This document shows, in pieces, positions 1-11,972 of a stretch of 64,000 nt of DNA. The notes beneath the pieces are model-generated. The model saw nothing but the letters and a program-made list of their open reading frames with translations. It did not search any database and had not been told where the DNA came from. Position 1 is the stretch's first letter; every line of letters begins with the position of its first letter. Location: contig JAAALK010000080.1 of the NCBI GenBank assembly GCA_019279435.1, forward strand, positions 30,844,778 to 30,908,777, written 5' to 3'. Both the position numbers and the translations under genes were made by a program. The DNA comes from Zizania palustris. Taxonomy: Eukaryota; Streptophyta; Magnoliopsida; Poales; Poaceae.

Positions 1-1142
1 TTTGCCCTACGGAGAAAAACAGGAGAGAGGATAGATTGTAAATTGAAGGTGGGATTGAACCTTCCAGATCATTTCCATTCAGAAAAAACTCAGTAAGGGA
101 GTAGAGGTTTCCTAGAACTTGAGGAATTGGGCCTGTAAGATTATTAGATGTCAGAGAAAGGACATTGAGTAGGTTGAGATTTCCCAAGGACTCTGGGATG
201 TTCCCAGTTAGGCCATTTAGTTGTACATCTATAACTGTTAGAAATGACAGGTTCCCTATGGAAGATGGAATAGGCCCTGAAAGCTGGCAATAGTCAAGAT
301 ACAATATCTGTAACTTCTGGAGGCCTCCAAGAGAGGGAGGAACAGGTCCAGTCAAAGAATTGAGACCGAGGTATAGCTCTGTTAAGCCTGTAAGGTTCCC
401 AATCTCTGTTGGGATTTCTCCTGTAAGCAGGTTTTGTCTGAGGTGAAGAAAAACCAGGCCTTTAAGGTTCCCAATCTCAATGGGGATATCTCCTGTAAGG
501 TTATTATGCCCAAGAATGAGTACCTCGAGATTTCGCAGCGAAGTCAACTCCTTTGGAATTGAGCCTTTCAGTGTGTTGTACTTGAGATCAACAACTCGGA
601 GGTCAGACAAGTTGCCAATGGCACTCGGTATCACTCCTTGAAGGTTGTTGCGGCGGAGACTGACAACCTGCAGGCGCACACAAGATGCCAGCGCTGGCGG
701 GATCTCCCCACCAATGGAGTTTGAGCTGAGGTTGAGGAGCTCAAGCTGAGCAAGGCGCCCGAGCTCCGGTGGTAGGGTGCCATGGAAGCTTTTTACTCGG
801 AGGTCAAGCTGCCTGAGGTATGTGAGGTTACCCAGGGAAGAAGCGATGGTGCCGGAGAGGCTGAGCCCGGCAAGATCAATCGCGACGACACGACCACGGC
901 GGTTGCCACGCGTGCCGCAGGTCACGCCGCGCCACTGGCACACCGGGATCGACTGGTTCCCCCATGACCCCAGAGCTTTGGATGGATCTCCAGTTATCAC
1001 TCATCTGAACGACATGACTCATGAGCGCCAGGTGGTCAGTACCTATGGTAGATGACAAGGTGACTAATGGTGCCTTGTTAGCCCAGCAAAGGAGGAGAAA
1101 GGAGGCCAACAGGTGCAGCTCCATGACTAGTGCAGTTGCCAT
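1..1142 (-). pseudogene. LRR receptor-like kinase, 5' part (subfamily XII-like), broken near start
   Basis: This is the N-terminal part of a plasma-membrane LRR receptor-like kinase; the gene runs off the left edge. Translation from the ATG at 1142 gives a signal peptide (MATALVMELHLLASFLLLCW) and then DHLALMS, the start of the LRRNT domain. The frame is then lost. Downstream in another frame sit PVCQWRGVTC, the usual cysteine pair before the first LRR, and an uninterrupted series of about 14 plant LRRs (for example NNLTGDIPIEIGNLKGL) to position 1. About seven extra bases near 1012-1024 appear to break the frame, and an in-frame TGA lies at 1001-1003. No TM or kinase part is inside the window. 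The LRRNT and repeat style match the rice Xa21/Arabidopsis FLS2-EFR subfamily, whose members sense microbial patterns. Whether this copy is expressed is doubtful; a sequencing error is possible but would have to occur twice. Confidence 0.8.
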
Positions 1143-1182
1143 GTTTTGAAGAGGCTGGTTTGTAGACTAAAACCTTGTGTTG

Positions 1183-1192
1183 CTTATATATG
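1183..1192 (-). promoter_or_regulatory. candidate TATA box of the left LRR kinase
   Basis: On the minus strand a CATATATAAGC motif lies about 41-50 bp upstream of the ATG at 1142. That fits a TATA box with a very short 5' leader. It is the only good TATA-like word close to the start. Confidence 0.4.
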
Positions 1193-1195
1193 TAG

Positions 1196-2914
1196 TGACT
1201 TGAATTTTGAGTCAAACAGCTCAAAGATTCTTTCTAATTTATCTCCTTTCTGTGCACTGTTTTTCCAGATCAACAGACAGGGAAAGTCTTTTAAGACGTT
1301 CCCTTATTTCTTTAAATACCATGTAAATAATTGTGAAAAATCCTCAAACATGTTTGGTATCCTGTATAGCCGTCATATACAGCTCCATAAAATTTGACCT
1401 ACGTATTGAGGGAAAAAAAGATAAATTCAAACTATGAATATTATCTGTACTGTTTACCACTAAATATCCATGTTGTTTTCTATAACTTGGACTATACTAC
1501 TTCACCGTTTTCTTTACTTGATTTTGAAGAGGAATTACTAGTTACTACATTTACTGGTACGTTTGGTTTGTTTACCGATGATGTCCGAACGGCTTGTTAT
1601 CATAGTTGCCGGTTTGATTACCGTTATTGTTGCCACTTACCAACCGCTTTTCACTAACAGTCGGCTAACGAGATGTTGAGAATTGTGGTAAAGGGTTACT
1701 GCAGTTACGTGAACCTTAATTTTGATTGCACGAGAAATAATTTGTTGTTGTTGTTTTGAATGCATCCAATTGTATTTGTTGCTTTTCTCATGTACTTCCA
1801 ATATAGCACCGAGAGTAATATTTGCAATTTAAAGTAAAAAAGGACAAACAGCAAATTTTTTCATAAGAAAGAAAGGACAGTTCAGTAATTGAGTACTGAA
1901 GGCAATCATGTAACTAAGTCTAATTATTGTGTACCGGAGGAAACCAAGGAAATCCTCAATTATTTTGGTGAAGTTTCGGGCCTATTCGCACCAAGCACAT
2001 TTGGTGCGGGAAAGGTCCAATTTCTAATATACTTGTAATTAGGGATGATGGTTTAACTGATCCGACAGGTATAAGTTTAGAATAACTGATCCGATACCCA
2101 TAAGTTTGGGTTTAAATTTATGTCCATCTACTCGTTTGCTATCAAATTGGGCACAAGTTTACCCACAGATTTATCTGATTATTAAATTTATTTCACGTCC
2201 CTGCATTTGGCACAATCCAATACTTTCTAACCAGCTAACACTAATCTACACCACGTCTTTTCCGGTCCAGCCGCTCTCTCCCTTCAGTCCTGTAGCCTGT
2301 ACTCCCATCTCTGCATTCTAGTCGCCGCCGTGTGTCACGCACTGGCCACCGCTTTTCATCCCGAACCGTGTCACCTCCAACTATCCGATTAGGTCTATTA
2401 ATTTCATTCCGGTATGGATCTAAATGGTCGGTATATACATTATATTACTCAAATCGATATGTATTAAGTGACGTACTATTTCAGCCTTAATATCGATTAA
2501 TAGGTACCAGCACATACCGATCATTCCAATCAAAAAATTATTTTTATTTTTTTAATATGAGTTACATATTACTTATATTAAGTTATATATTATATTGTAT
2601 TTAAACTATACCCTATATTTAAGATATCAATGTATTCAAATATATCATATTTAATCATATTAATATATATTTTAAATATATTTATATTATTTTATTAGAC
2701 TTCAAAACAGTATATCAATATCGTCTAGTACCAAATCATTTTGTTCTAAGAAACAAACTGAAATAGTCACGGAAATAGAATTAACAAGCTTCCCTCGGCT
2801 GCCTCTATCGTGTTGCCCTCCTATGTCACTCGCCGTCACTATCCACCTATCCAGTACTGCCCTTCGGTTGCCTCCATCGCACGTCCCCTCCGGTTATCAC
2901 CGCTATTGATATTC
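1196..2914. other. AT-rich intergenic stretch, no gene recognised
   Basis: Only short reading frames without recognisable domains occur. A strongly AT-rich tract lies at about 2530-2710. No inverted-repeat element or RNA gene was recognised. Confidence 0.5.
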
Positions 2915-3252
2915 AGGGCCCGTTCGGCACCCAGGGGCTAAAGTTTAGCCCTTGTTACATCGGATGTTCAGATGCTAATTAGAAATACTAAACATGAACT
3001 AATTAACAAAATTAATTATAGAACCTTAAGCTAATTTGTGAGACGAATATATTAAGACTAATTAGTTCATATTTTGACAATGTGGTGCTATAGTAAACAT
3101 GTGCTAGCGATGGATTAATTAGGCTTAATAAATTTGTTTCGAGAATTAGCCTAAAAATTTACAAATAGTTTTTTAATTAACTTATGTTTAATTCTTCTAA
3201 TTAGCATCCAAACATCCGACAAAAACTAAAATTTAGCCCTAGTTGCCAACGA
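2915..3252. mobile_element. small inverted-repeat element (MITE), about 335 bp
   Basis: The left end contains GGGGCTAAAGTTTAGCCC and the right end its imperfect inverse (CTAAAATTTAGCCCTAGTTG). The interior shows the characteristic AACATCCGA and TAATTAGGCTTAATA blocks near both ends. The same arrangement is common as a non-autonomous DNA transposon in grass genomes. No coding capacity. Exact ends and target duplication are uncertain. Confidence 0.75.
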
Positions 3253-3492
3253 AAATACCACAGAATGCCCGCCTCTAAAAGCAACGACATGAGGTCCATC
3301 GCCCGAGATAGTTGAGGTCGGGGGTAACTGTGACAACTGCCATCAAGATTGACGCCAATTAATTAGGTCCATAATCCTACAGGACGGTTGACCTGACCAA
3401 CTGTTAGTCGTTTTATCTTAGCGTACGTGTGTTAGACGCTGAGGCTAGCTACCGGGTTCATCAGTCAAGATTTGCGCAAACAAATCATATTC

Positions 3493-3682
3493 GGTAATTA
3501 AGATTCTATTTGTTTCGGATTAGAATTATTATAACACTCCGATTAATAAAAAACTATGTTGAATCAGCTTACTAAATTATTACTTAAAACTATATTAAAT
3601 TAGCATAATAAGTTAATCTGTTTATTTAAAATAAACTGTATAAATTGTATTCTTATTATTAAAACTAAAACAAATATACCCG
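3493..3682. mobile_element. possible short inverted-repeat element
   Basis: TTCTATTTGTTTCGGATTAG on the left is loosely inverted as CTAAAACAAATATACC on the right, with an AT-rich interior of about 150 bp. This is compatible with a decayed MITE, but no target duplication was found. Confidence 0.35.
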
Positions 3683-3997
3683 TAATTATGTAAATGTAGT
3701 TTTTGTTTAGCTTAGTGTAATTAATCTCGTCTCTTCCTCGTGAAGGCACAACGTTCAAGGATTAAGTTTGAGTCACTAAATTTGTGTTTTATGTACCAAA
3801 CAGGCCATGCAGATACTAATGGTGTGTTTGATTATTTTCGGGAGGAAGAATCATATATCTTGGATGAGTATTGGGTGAGTAGGGTTGTATTTCGAAAAAG
3901 AATTGTGTTTGGTTTGATATTTCTACGAATACATAATGAATGAATCTATGATCGATAGACTATATATAAGGTTATATGAGCGGATACAATATGTTAT

Positions 3998-4524
3998 GCC
4001 ATCTCCAACAAGCTTCTCATTACACTTCCTATCTCATTTTTTTAGTAAATTTTACTCAAAATCTCTCTTCAAGTCGCTCCCTACTTTTCTCCCTATCTTA
4101 TAAGGCTCCCTATTCTTCCTCCCTAAACCTAGGAGGCAAATCTGTCACTCTAATATGGGGAGAACTGATATGTTGACAAACAACCAATTTAAACTATTTT
4201 TAGTTTGTAAATATTATAATTTTTAGTAAATTCTAATGTAATTGATAGAAATTTTGATTCATCGAATGATAAAACATGGCTAGATTGTAAAATTATAGTT
4301 ACAATATATATTAGTTCTAAATTTAGCTATTCAAATATGAATCTGTTATAAATTGGTTAGTGATAGTTATGAAATATTAATAAAATATAGGTATATGAAA
4401 TATAGGGAGCTAAATATAAGAAGTTGGATGTATTATTTTAAAAAATAGGAAGGAAATTTTAATAGGGATGTTTCTATTTTCGGTTATAGGGAGGAAAAAT
4501 AGGAAGTTGGTTGGAGACACTCTT
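3998..4524. mobile_element. inverted-repeat element with CTCCAAC termini, about 525 bp
   Basis: The left end reads CATCTCCAACAAGCTTC and the right end GAAGTTGGTTGGAGACAC, its imperfect inverse. Subterminal 'CCCTATATTT'-like blocks also recur inverted. The interior is AT-rich and non-coding. This looks like a grass MITE; the superfamily cannot be set from the sequence alone. Confidence 0.6.
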
Positions 4525-5023
4525 ACAAAGTTATTTGGATGATTGTTTTAATGGGATATGATGATCCCAAGTATGAGGTGGTGTGGTTACTGTCTACACA
4601 TGTTTTTTTTGTTTTTTTACTTAATCAAGTTATTTATTATAGTATTTTTTATACTTCAAATCTGACATGCAATTCTTTAGAAAAACACATGTTTGTCTAT
4701 AAATATAATTGACAAAAGTCAAAATGACATAAAATGAATACTTAAAGGTATTCAAATAAAATATATATTTGTCGTAAAAAAGCATAAGTCATATAATTTA
4801 GCTTACACTTCAAGCAAGTAAGTCCTACATAATAGCATAATCCCACGATATATAGTTTGGGTCCTACAACTTAAAAATACGTAAATATTTTCTAAAAAAG
4901 TTACGCAGCATTGAGAAATTATTGCAACGTTTATAACTGATTGGTGCAACTTTCAAACAACTTGAGTGAAACATGTGTGACAAGTGCAACTAAATAATAA
5001 AAATTACAAAGATAACCCGGTTA
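4525..5023. other. AT-rich spacer, no feature recognised
   Basis: No open frame of note, no clear repeats and no recognisable element termini lie between the upstream MITE and the CACTA end at 5024. Confidence 0.5.
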
Positions 5024-5270
5024 CACTATATATAGAAAAACTGGAAACTTCAGTCGGCTTGACAGACGGAAGTTAGCATTTTCCATTAACAAAACACTAA
5101 CTTTCGTTGGTTTCCCAAGACGAAATATATTTATCTTCTGTCGGCGGCCGACGGAAAATAAGTTCAACTGATGGAAGGCTGGCTAACTTCTGCCGGCCAA
5201 GGTTAGCCGACAGAAGATATGGTCACTAACTTCTGTCGGCTATGGTTAGCTGACGGAAGTTATTTTTTTC
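5024..5270 (+). mobile_element. orphan left terminus of a CACTA transposon (ACTTCCGTCGGC family)
   Basis: The stretch opens with CACTATATATAGAAAAACTG and carries at least eight copies, in both orientations, of a subterminal motif close to AACTTCYGTCGGC. Subterminal motif arrays are where CACTA transposases bind. The outer nested element at 30740-56908 has the same motif, and its right terminus (56886-56908) is the inverse of this terminus with small changes, so the two belong to one family. No matching right end was found between here and 7400, so this copy is truncated or its right half has diverged. Confidence 0.65.
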
Positions 5271-7170
5271 TTTTTCTATCATATTACACAATATAATTAG
5301 CTTAGGCAGATGGATCATGACCTTTTAAGAACACTAGCACATACTCATATAAAAATAAACAAGGAACAAATTCTTAAAACAAGAAACAATGATCATGAGC
5401 AATTAATTTCATCTCATCTAACTAAATTTATTACAAGCATAATTGTTGGTCTATAGTATTTCAAATTCAAATATGGTTACAAGAAATCAAGTCAAAACTT
5501 CTAACCGTTGTATTCTAGTGGAAATAGATCTAAAAAATTCAATAATGCTCAAGGCAAGTCTTAGTTCTTGTTCAAGGTGAAAAGGTGCTATGTTGCAGCA
5601 AACGGTGCATCACTTGATCTCCCTTTATGTGCAGCAAAACCACAGTACAAGACCTAGTAATAGTTTTCATTTGGAAATCTTAGCTTCATTTGGAAGGATT
5701 TCACAACACCCATAGCACTATACTCACCTTGGAAAAAGAGCTAATCAAAGATATCCCAACAAATGGTAAGTGTATTTTGAGAACTGAAAAATCAAACTCA
5801 AACTCCTATTTCTGATCAATATCTTTTGGCCCCCATGTCCCAATAAGCCCAATAAGAGATAATCAATGTAAATGCAAAGTATTTATAAAAGAAATAAATA
5901 CATAATCAATGTAACTTCAAAATTAAATATAGGTTCACAAAGGCAATTCAGTTCATCAGCTCAGAGCACCTCAACCAAGTTGTACTCAAGCACTTTCAGA
6001 GTGGCAAGATTCTACTGACCAGTGTTGTAGTGGCAGGGCTTCTTTCTTTGAGCTCAGAAGTAACAGAAGTGAGGCCATCTGTGATCAATTTTACATTAAT
6101 AGGCAACTGATTTATGTTCCTGACTTTCTGCAAAAGAAAAAAATGTGTGGAGACAACTGCATTGAATCAGACTATAAGTAACAGAAAAAATTACCTCTTG
6201 AGTCACAAAGTACAGTTGAAATGACAACTTCTCATAGAACCCCCATAACATGCATGCTGCCTTCTTTTTCTCCAACTTTCTTGTTTTTTAACTACCTTCA
6301 TGATTTTTCCTCTATTTTTCATGTATATTATCTAATTTTCTATTAAGCTACATTGCTTGTATATATGCACAACTTCTCCCAATAATAATATGCATGCATG
6401 GACATAATCATATCATCAAGTGACCCATAATAACCTACCATTCATATATCTACAATTTTATTTTAATTTTTATCTCAGCTAAAATCTCAGCACGCTGCTC
6501 CACCCGTTCTAACTAGGCCCCCACATGGCTGCGCCACTTGTGGTAGGCGTCGGCTGTGTCCTGCTATCTTGCGCCGCTGCGGCCGACGCCACCCTGCACC
6601 GTGCGTCTCTACTTATTTCATGTTTTATTGCTTATTACTTCTTAAAATCTTATGTTAACAATATGAATTAAAGAATAATGATCACTTACCATTCAAGTTC
6701 AAGCAATATAAATATGAATGGATCTAGTTCTCACAATAACACAAGAATAAATTGTGAGAACTTCACGAATCAAAGAACAAATGTTGAATAAAAATTAACT
6801 AACTATATAAAAATCGTCATAAAGTGTTTGAACCCTTAATCCTTTAAACTTTTGGGTCTAGCTCCACCATTAATCCAATGTATTGCACCTTTTATAGCCT
6901 AACTTACAATCCAATTAGAAAAGTCTTTTTATATCAGCCTAATTTTATATATCTGTGATTTGCTCTAGCTTCATCATTGATTACCGAGAGTGTGACACTG
7001 ATTGCTGGTGCTGTGCCTCAGCTGAAGTCGCCGTTGATGTCTACTTGTCTTCGGCATTAACCAACACAAGATTTGAGAATTTGCTGCTTTCAACAAGTCA
7101 ATTTATATTTTTGCTATCCGGGTTCACTGTCATTGGCTCAGGTGGTCCTACATCATGTCAGTCTTAAATA
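5271..7170. other. gene-poor interval, perhaps the interior of the truncated CACTA
   Basis: No complete gene was recognised. Two exon-like patches occur. One is a minus-strand open segment (about 6126 down to 5963) preceded by a pyrimidine-rich AG acceptor. The other is a GC-rich plus-strand patch at 6525-6600 starting with ATG (MAAPLVVGVGCVLLSC) and ending at a GTGCGT donor-like word. Captured host exons are common in CACTA interiors, but neither patch was identified. Confidence 0.35.
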
Positions 7171-7179
7171 ACATCATAA

Positions 7180-7425
7180 TTAAAGTACATATCTTAAGAA
7201 CGATAGATTATCAATTTTTTCGACAAGAACAGGGATCAATTGGTGGGGGTGCCAGGTGCACACAAATTTCTTGAGAAGGTCAACATAAAACACACCATAA
7301 ATACATAAATACTTTCCTTTAATTACTGCCAGCCTCATAGCAACTGGATTGATTTCTTCAGTTATCTTGTAAGAACCACAATATATAACAGGGTCGTAAT
7401 TTCTCGGTTGCTGTGGTGGACAAAG
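7180..7425 (-). pseudogene. Gypsy retrotransposon integrase C-terminal fragment
   Basis: The minus-strand translation contains GSYKITEEINPVAMRLAV, then VFYVDLLKKFV and LIPVL. That is the conserved end of Ty3/Gypsy integrase (pattern GPYKI-ERINPVAYRL, then DVFHV-LLKKF), just before the chromodomain or linker. The fragment is about 80 residues with no catalytic core. It stops at the CACTA element that begins at 7429, so that insertion may have cut it. It is a relic without function. Confidence 0.6.
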
Positions 7426-7678
7426 AATCACTACTGGAAATGGCTAGTTTGCCGAGTGCAATATCTCAGGCACTCGGTAAAGATTTGTTTGCCGAGTGTT
7501 TTTTTTAAATACTAGGCAAACAAGTTACTAACGGACGTCACGACAGCATGCTTGCGTGACAATTTTTTTTTGAGGGTTTGTCGAGTGTTTTTTTAAAAAA
7601 CACTTGGCAAACCCATTTTTTTATTTTTTTTCTGAACCATTGTTTCGAGTCTACGTGATATTTTCTATTTTATTTTGA

Positions 7679-8890
7679 CTTGAAATTTTTTCTACAATAA
7701 AAACACAACATATATTATTTCATGTAAAAATTACACATTTTTTGGTTCAGTTTGTTATTTTTAAATTATTAAGTATGTTTCAAGGATTTAAATTGAAATA
7801 AGTGAAATTTGAACTACAAGTTCTAAACAAAATAAACCAAAAATTATGAAAAAATCATATTCATGTTTTTAAGTCTATTTAGGGTTCTTATAAACAGAAT
7901 TGAAAGAAATTTTGAATAATTTAGGGTGTGACGCTCGTTCAACAACGTGAAGCTTAATAATTTTTTAATTATAAAAAAATCAACTGAAGTCTAAAAAACA
8001 TGAGACTTGTCATGGTGTTATTATATGATACATAGATGCTGTGATAAAAAATTAAAAATATTTTGAGAAAATTATCACGTAGAGTGTTTAGAAATCGAAG
8101 ATTATGAGAGGAGCGATTAGGGTTTAGAGAAAAAATAAGATAGGTTTGAAAGAAGTTTGACGGGTAAATTATTTTTTGTACTTGAAATTTTTTCTACAAT
8201 AAAAACACAACATATATTATATCATGTAAAAATTACACATTTTTTTGTTTCAATTTGTTATTTTAAAATTATTAAGTATGTTTCTAGGATTTAAATTGAA
8301 ATAAGTGAAATTTGAACTACAAGTGCCTAAAATAATAAACCACAAATTATGAAAAAATCATATTCATGTTTTTAAGTCTATTTAGGGTTCTTATAAACTG
8401 AATTGAAAGAAATTTTGAACAATTTAGGGTGCGACGCTCGTTCAACAACGTGAAGCTTAATAATTTTTTAATTATAAAAAATCAAATGAAGTCTAAAAAA
8501 CATGAGACTTGTCATGGTGTTATTATATGATACATAGATGCTGTGATAAAAAATTAAAAATATTTCGAGAAAATTATCACGTAGAGTGTTTAGAAATCAG
8601 AGATTATGAGAGGAGTGATTATGGTTTAGAGAAGAAATGAGATCTCGGTTTGAAAGAAGTTTGATGGGTAAATTATTTTTTTGTACTTGAATTTGTTTCT
8701 ACAATAAAAACACAACATATATTATCTCATGTAAAAATTACACATTTTTTTGGTTTAGTTTATTATTTTTAAATTATTAAGTATGTTTCTAGGATTTAAA
8801 TTGAAATAGGTGAAATTTGAATTACAAATATATGAAATAATAAAAAAATATTATTAAAAAACATATGTATGTTTTTGAGTTTATTTTTAG
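7679..8890 (+). repeat. tandem ~505-bp repeats inside the CACTA element, about 2.4 copies
   Basis: The segment starting TTTTTTCTACAATAAAAACA recurs at about 7686, 8188 and 8691, giving a period near 505 bp. Units differ at a few percent of positions and the third is truncated. They are AT-rich and non-coding. Related sequence in the opposite orientation appears at about 10500-11000, 37780-38390 and 60361-61870. Confidence 0.8.
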
Positions 8891-9207
8891 TCCTTATGCA
8901 ATATAGTTTTATAATTTCTATGAAGGAAAAGATTGTAAAACAAATTAAATAAAAATAAAAAAATGTTTGTCGAGTGCCATATGATCTGACACTCGGGAAC
9001 CTATTTTTTAGGGTTTGCTGAGTGCCTTTGAGCTGCACTCGGCAAACATCCAATTTTTTTCCAATCGCGCGCTTGAATCGGTGACTTGGCAAAAATTTTC
9101 GCACTTCCTGCTGAATTTTTTTGCCCCGCGCACAAATTCACACTGCGCGCCCTAAAAATTTCATGAGCCTTTAAAATTGCCCATCCTCCTCCTCTCAATT
9201 CTCTCAT

Positions 9208-9591
9208 ATGGCTCTCTTGCTCCCTCCGTCGTCGCCGCCACTAGCTTCCTCCACTATGCTAGCTTTCTCTGCCTACGCCACTGCTAGCTTCCTTCAAAGC
9301 TCTCTCCTTCGCTGCTATCTCCCGCTGCTGCTCTACAAGATTGGAGAAGCTATGGCCGGGCCTTCTATTCGTTGTTGCGTGCTCAGGAGTAGCTGCATGC
9401 ATGTTGTGGATGAGAGGAAGCAGGTGTCCACAGCCAAGCCGAGAGCCAAGGCATGGATTGCGGACTCCCAGGGCGCCAACGCAAGAGCCCAGTTCACTGC
9501 AATGCAGTCAGAGGCACGGCTAATTCCATGCTCTGTATTAAAGATTAAAAAGCAGAGTTTTTATGTGATCTCTAGTTTTATAATTTCTTAA
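9208..9591 (+). CDS. hypothetical protein in CACTA interior, possibly a captured exon
   Basis: A 127-codon frame starts at an ATG in the only GC-rich patch of the element. The N-terminus is serine/alanine/leucine-rich (MALLLPPSSPPLASSTMLAF) and could act as a targeting or signal sequence; the rest is basic with scattered cysteines. A plausible CT-rich leader precedes the ATG. No domain was recognised. The contrast in GC content with the AT-rich surroundings suggests either the first exon of a lost transposase gene or a host fragment picked up by the transposon. The tail after about residue 105 reads into AT-rich sequence and is probably not real coding. Confidence 0.3.
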   Translation: MALLLPPSSPPLASSTMLAFSAYATASFLQSSLLRCYLPLLLYKIGEAMAGPSIRCCVLRSSCMHVVDERKQVSTAKPRAKAWIADSQGANARAQFTAMQSEARLIPCSVLKIKKQSFYVISSFIIS

Positions 9592-10339
9592 TTGTGTCTG
9601 TATTTAAGTTTGTTGGTTGCTCATTTTATCTTGTGGATTGTATGCAAGTTTTAAGAAGCTAGCCTATAGTTCTTCCCGTGGACTAGAGAAGCCTCGAAAT
9701 ATGTATTCTTATTCTGAAATGTGTTGCATTTTGTATTCTGAAACATGCTATTGACATATGGTATTTGTTGTTGTAGGATTGAGTGTGTTTTTAGCCTGAA
9801 ATCCTGCCTAGTGCGTTTTTTATTTTTTGTGACTTATTTGTGAGTGTCACATCTGGTACTCGGCAAACACCTGAAAAACATCCATTTGCAGTTTAGCGCC
9901 GTTACGTTGCTTTTTTTCACCAAGTGTCACATTTAGCACTCGGCAAAAATGTTTAACGAGTGTCTGATAAAAAACACTCGGCAAATAAGTGTTTGTCGAG
10001 ACAATATTTACCGAGTGATGTTTGTCGAGTGTTACACTCGGCAAACATTTTACCGGGTGTTTTTGGGGCTTTGCCGAGTGCCCTTGGCACTCAGCAAACC
10101 ACAGTTCTCCCGTAGTGAATATGGAGTGCGATGATGAACACGTAGCCAATTGGATCGATTTGGATTGAATACCGATAAAAATGAATTTGGATATCACTAT
10201 TTAATATATTTTATTTTGGATTTAAATATGAATAGAGATATTTTCGAATACGAATACAAAATAGATAGCTCGAAATCAAATAAGAATCCAGATGTTTACT
10301 AAGTTCAACTTAAATTTTTTATTTTGAATATGATTTTTT

Positions 10340-11010
10340 TGGCGCTAGGTGTGAAAGATGCAATTTTTTTGCCGAGTATAAGCACTAGGAAAACACAAAT
10401 TGTTTATTAAGTGTCTTAAATTTAGCACTCGACAAATATTTTTTATTTTTTTAAATTTTGTCAAATATGGTTTTCCTTTTTTATTGACAATTTTTTGAAA
10501 CATTTTTAAATTTAGTTATAAGGCCTAAAAGTATACTAAAAAATATTAATATAGTTTTTCTATAAATTTTGGTTTATTATTTCATGCACTTGTAGTTCAA
10601 ATTTGACTTATTTCAATATAAATCTTAGAAACACACTTAATGAATTAGAAATAGTAAATTAACACAAAAACACAAATTTTTTACATGCGATAAGCTATAT
10701 TGTATTTTGATTGTAAAAAAGTTTCAAGATCAAACAAATATTTAACGATCGATTTTATTTCAAACATAATATGTTCCTTCTCTAAACCATAATTTCTCCT
10801 TAGAGAATCTCTAGTATCTGATTTCTTAACATCCTACATGATAATTTTCTCGAAATATTTTTAATTTTTATGATAGAATCTATGTATTATATCATAATAA
10901 CGTGATAAATTTCATGTTTTTCATACTTTATTTTTTTAGAATTAAAAAAATTAAGCTCCATATTGCCAATAGAGTGTTGCAACATAGATATTTCAAAATT
11001 TCTTTCAGTT
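10340..11010 (-). mobile_element. degenerate CACTA remnant carrying the ~500-bp repeat
   Basis: The left part holds decayed GCCGAGTAT/GCACTCGACAAA motifs. The rest (about 10500-11000) matches the ~500-bp repeat of 7679-8890 in reverse orientation, including ACTTGTAGTTCAAATTTGAC and GTTGTATTTTGATTGTAAAA-like words. No paired terminus or target duplication was found. Confidence 0.55.
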
Positions 11011-11756
11011 TAATGGTTAAGTGATGAGGTGAGTGTGTCTCGGTCTTTCAGTGAGAAGAAGATAAGTCGATTTTGATGGAGCGACGTTGGCGATCCAACT
11101 ACAACTGTCCAATACGGTCGTAATTCGACGGAGGCACGACTAACCCAACCACGAGGGTAAACCCTACAAGCAATCAAGAACTAGCAAGAACAAGATGAAC
11201 AAGCACTCAATTCAGTACCAATGGTGGAGTTCTGTAACGCGAATCCGGCGAACTAGACGATCACGGGATTCCACGGCAAAGTAGCGATGCTAAACTTTGA
11301 TCTAAACAAAACTCAACTTAAAAATAGAAGCTAGAGAGGTATTTAAGAGGCTAGGGGCATGTGGAGGTTATCGAAAGATAGCCCTAGAAGAATACAACTC
11401 GGTTATAAGGCCCATGGGCTTAAACGGTTCAGACTGAAAAGGAAACACATATTGTTTTGGTGATTACGATCTCCTCTGATGGAATCTAGAGGTGTAAGTA
11501 TATCCGTTGGAAAGAGGACGTCTCAATCTTTCTAAAAAGTCTAATATCATTCAAATCGAAGCTTCCATGTAAAAGTTATGCATGTTTGAATATGGTTTTG
11601 TCTATGTAGTCCTAGTTCGAGTTAAAAACACGTAGAACTTTATCTCCACTTTCTCTTATCACAAAAGTAATGTCTCAAATTTATATATTATCTTTGGATG
11701 ACCTTTACTTGGTCCCCAACCAAATTCCATGATGTTCCATGCATGTCCCTTAATAT

Positions 11757-11964
11757 GCTCTCAACGCGTGTACTTGATCCATGTAAGAATTTCTGTAATT
11801 GAAAGCAAAGTTATTTCATGGTATAGCATCCTTAGCTCAAATATATAAAATGTAGATCTAATTCTCAACGTGTGCGCTTGATCCATGTAAGAATTTCTGT
11901 AATTGAAAGCAAAGTTATTTCATGGTATAGCATCCTTAGCTCAAATATATAAAATGTAGATCTA
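11757..11964 (+). repeat. two-copy tandem duplication, 104-bp unit
   Basis: The block from TCAACGCGTGTACTTGATCC through GTAGATCTAAT occurs twice in a row, with only a few substitutions near the start of the unit. It is a simple recent segmental duplication. Confidence 0.9.
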
Positions 11965-11972
11965 ATATAGAA

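Larger units (their letters stand above)
7429..10117. mobile_element. complete non-autonomous CACTA transposon (TTTGCCGAGTG family), 2689 bp
   Basis: The left end reads CACTACTGGAAATGGCTAG and the right end, inverted, CACTACGGGAGAACTGTGG. Both continue into GTTTGCCGAGTGC or a close variant. A 3-bp direct repeat AAT flanks the element (7426-7428 and 10118-10120), the size CACTA transposases generate. The subterminal zones (about 7440-7620 and 8965-9060, 9850-10110) carry many GCCGAGTG/CACTCGGC copies, including a near-perfect palindrome at about 10022-10045. No transposase remnant is present, so the element would need enzyme in trans. It holds ~500-bp tandem repeats and a GC-rich reading frame, annotated separately. 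Confidence 0.9.
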
